The notes beneath the pieces are model-generated. The model had not been told where the DNA came from. It worked only from the letters and a program-made list of their open reading frames with translations, and searched no databases. A stretch of DNA of 64,000 bases from Telluria aromaticivorans (GTDB taxonomy: Bacteria > Pseudomonadota > Gammaproteobacteria > Burkholderiales > Burkholderiaceae_D): the NCBI RefSeq assembly GCF_013003915.1, contig NZ_JABAIV010000001.1, forward strand, positions 992,001 to 1,056,000, in the 5' to 3' direction. The position numbers and the translations under genes were made by a program. Positions 63,130-64,000 of the stretch are shown here, piece by piece. Each line of letters begins with the position of its first letter. Position 1 is the first letter of the stretch.

Positions 63130-64000
63130 ATGAGATTATCGACCTTCATTCTGTCCGAGCTCGAGTGCATCTTGCAGGAGTGGGAAGATTTCGCTTCGAC
63201 GATCGAACCGCTTGTCGATGCAAACAAGAAAGAATTGCGTGATCATGCTGCGGCGGTCCTGAAGGTCATCGCGGCCGACCTCGATACTCCCCAGTGCGAA
63301 CGCGAGAGCATTGCCAAATCCAAAGGCCTCGGGCCGCAAGCGGCAGACGATACCGCAGCCGAGATCCACGGGGCGGACCGGGTCTCCATCGGCTTTACAG
63401 GTGAACAGGTGATGGCCGAGTATCGCGCCCTTCGCTCGAGCGTGTTGCGCCTGTGGGCGGGCCAGGTGGAGATAACCACCGCCGGCGATATCCAGGACAT
63501 GATTCGCTTCAATGAGGCAATCGACCAGGCGCAGACCGAGTCAATGGCGCGGTATGCACAGATGTTGCGTGAAGCGCAAAACGTCTTCCTGGCGATTCTC
63601 GGCCATGATGTCCGCAGCCCGCTCGGCGCGATCAGCATGGGTGCGCAGGTACTGCTGCAGGACCAGACCCTTCCATCGCAGGCGCTCAAGGTCGCTCTCC
63701 GAATTTTTAACAGCACGAAACGCATGGATGCAATCGTCCGGGATCTCCTTGATTTCTCGACATCGCACCTCGGCGATGGCATCCCGGTTGATCCCATTAC
63801 GGTCGACCTGCTGGAAATTTGCCACGGCGTGGTAGAAGAGGCCCATACCTTCCATCCAGACCGCAAGATCGAGTTGCTGGTCGAAGGTGACCTGACCGGG
63901 GTGTGGGACGGAGATCGCATGTCTCAAGTCTTTGCGAATCTGGTCTCCAACGCCATTCAGCACGGCAAGCCTGGCAGTGTCGTCAAGGTGTCGATACGCG
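63130..64000 (+). CDS. RsbRD-type sensor histidine kinase, N-terminal part (cut by window edge)
   Basis: Reading from the ATG at 63130 gives about 290 residues open to the window end. The N terminus (STFILSELECILQEWEDFASTI, ELRDHAAAVLKVIAADLDTPQ) matches the RsbRD sensory domain. HisKA has H159 in ILGHDVRSPLGAI, and the start of the HATPase domain is seen in SQVFANLVSNAIQHG. No transmembrane helix is visible. The remaining HATPase motifs and any receiver lie outside the window. The input is unknown; RsbRD domains recall stressosome-type sensing. Confidence 0.85.
   Translation, partial: MRLSTFILSELECILQEWEDFASTIEPLVDANKKELRDHAAAVLKVIAADLDTPQCERESIAKSKGLGPQAADDTAAEIHGADRVSIGFTGEQVMAEYRALRSSVLRLWAGQVEITTAGDIQDMIRFNEAIDQAQTESMARYAQMLREAQNVFLAILGHDVRSPLGAISMGAQVLLQDQTLPSQALKVALRIFNSTKRMDAIVRDLLDFSTSHLGDGIPVDPITVDLLEICHGVVEEAHTFHPDRKIELLVEGDLTGVWDGDRMSQVFANLVSNAIQHGKPGSVVKVSIR

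Overview
The window is about 64 kb of GC-rich chromosomal DNA. Its gene content and order point to a betaproteobacterium of the Burkholderiales, most likely the Massilia/Telluria group of the Oxalobacteraceae. The supporting signs are the gene order ndk-rlmN-pilW-rodZ-ispG-hisS, the surE-pcm-nlpD-rpoS cluster, sdhCDAB-sdhE-gltA beside a divergent GntR-mdh pair, a PEP-CTERM protein and many sensor kinases. The genus is inferred from overall resemblance, not from a marker gene. No rRNA, tRNA, CRISPR, integrase or transposase was found.

Layout. 1-5.6 kb (minus): ndk, rlmN, pilW, rodZ, ispG and the start of hisS. 5.8-8.1 kb: a Bax-inhibitor-1 family membrane protein and the rRNA methyltransferase rlmD. 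8.4-12.1 kb (minus): surE-pcm-nlpD-rpoS, the stationary-phase sigma factor cluster. 12.4-15.1 kb (minus): a two-gene module of a TIR-domain protein and a large ParA/MinD-like plus TPR protein, resembling an uncharacterised conflict or signalling system. 15.2-21.6 kb: quinone oxidoreductase, DinG-type helicase, DUF465 protein, PP2C phosphatase, coiled-coil lipoprotein and zapE. 21.8-28.1 kb (minus): the 2-oxoglutarate dehydrogenase operon odhA-odhB-(PspC gene)-lpdA.

28.4-32.8 kb (plus): a Fur-box-controlled operon of a PepSY-type membrane protein, a DUF2271 protein carrying an ApbE flavinylation-like motif, a DUF4198 protein, the flavin transferase ApbE and a membrane-anchored flavodoxin/NADPH reductase. 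Together they read as an iron-regulated extracytoplasmic flavin electron-transfer chain. 33-41.5 kb: a KGG stress protein, a BaeSR-like two-component pair beside several polyproline-rich proteins, an orphan BlaI regulator, DUF421, a CHRD/PEP-CTERM protein, gluQRS and small exported proteins. 41.5-46 kb: a PmrAB-like two-component system followed by eptA and a PAP2 phosphatase (lipid A modification). 46-50.6 kb: rnk, a TfoX-like gene, a hybrid sensor kinase and a PhzF-family gene. 50.7-62.9 kb: the TCA-cycle block gltA, sdhE, sdhBADC (minus), then GntR divergent from mdh, a CoA-ester lyase, a lysozyme-inhibitor-like protein and acnA. The window ends inside an RsbRD-type sensor kinase.

Two families of non-coding repeats are scattered between genes. 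Family A (about 85-200 bp, ends GTAGGGTGGGC / GCCCACCCTAC) occurs ten times, usually just after a stop codon. Family B is a short hairpin built on CCCGGCGCAGGCCGGG.
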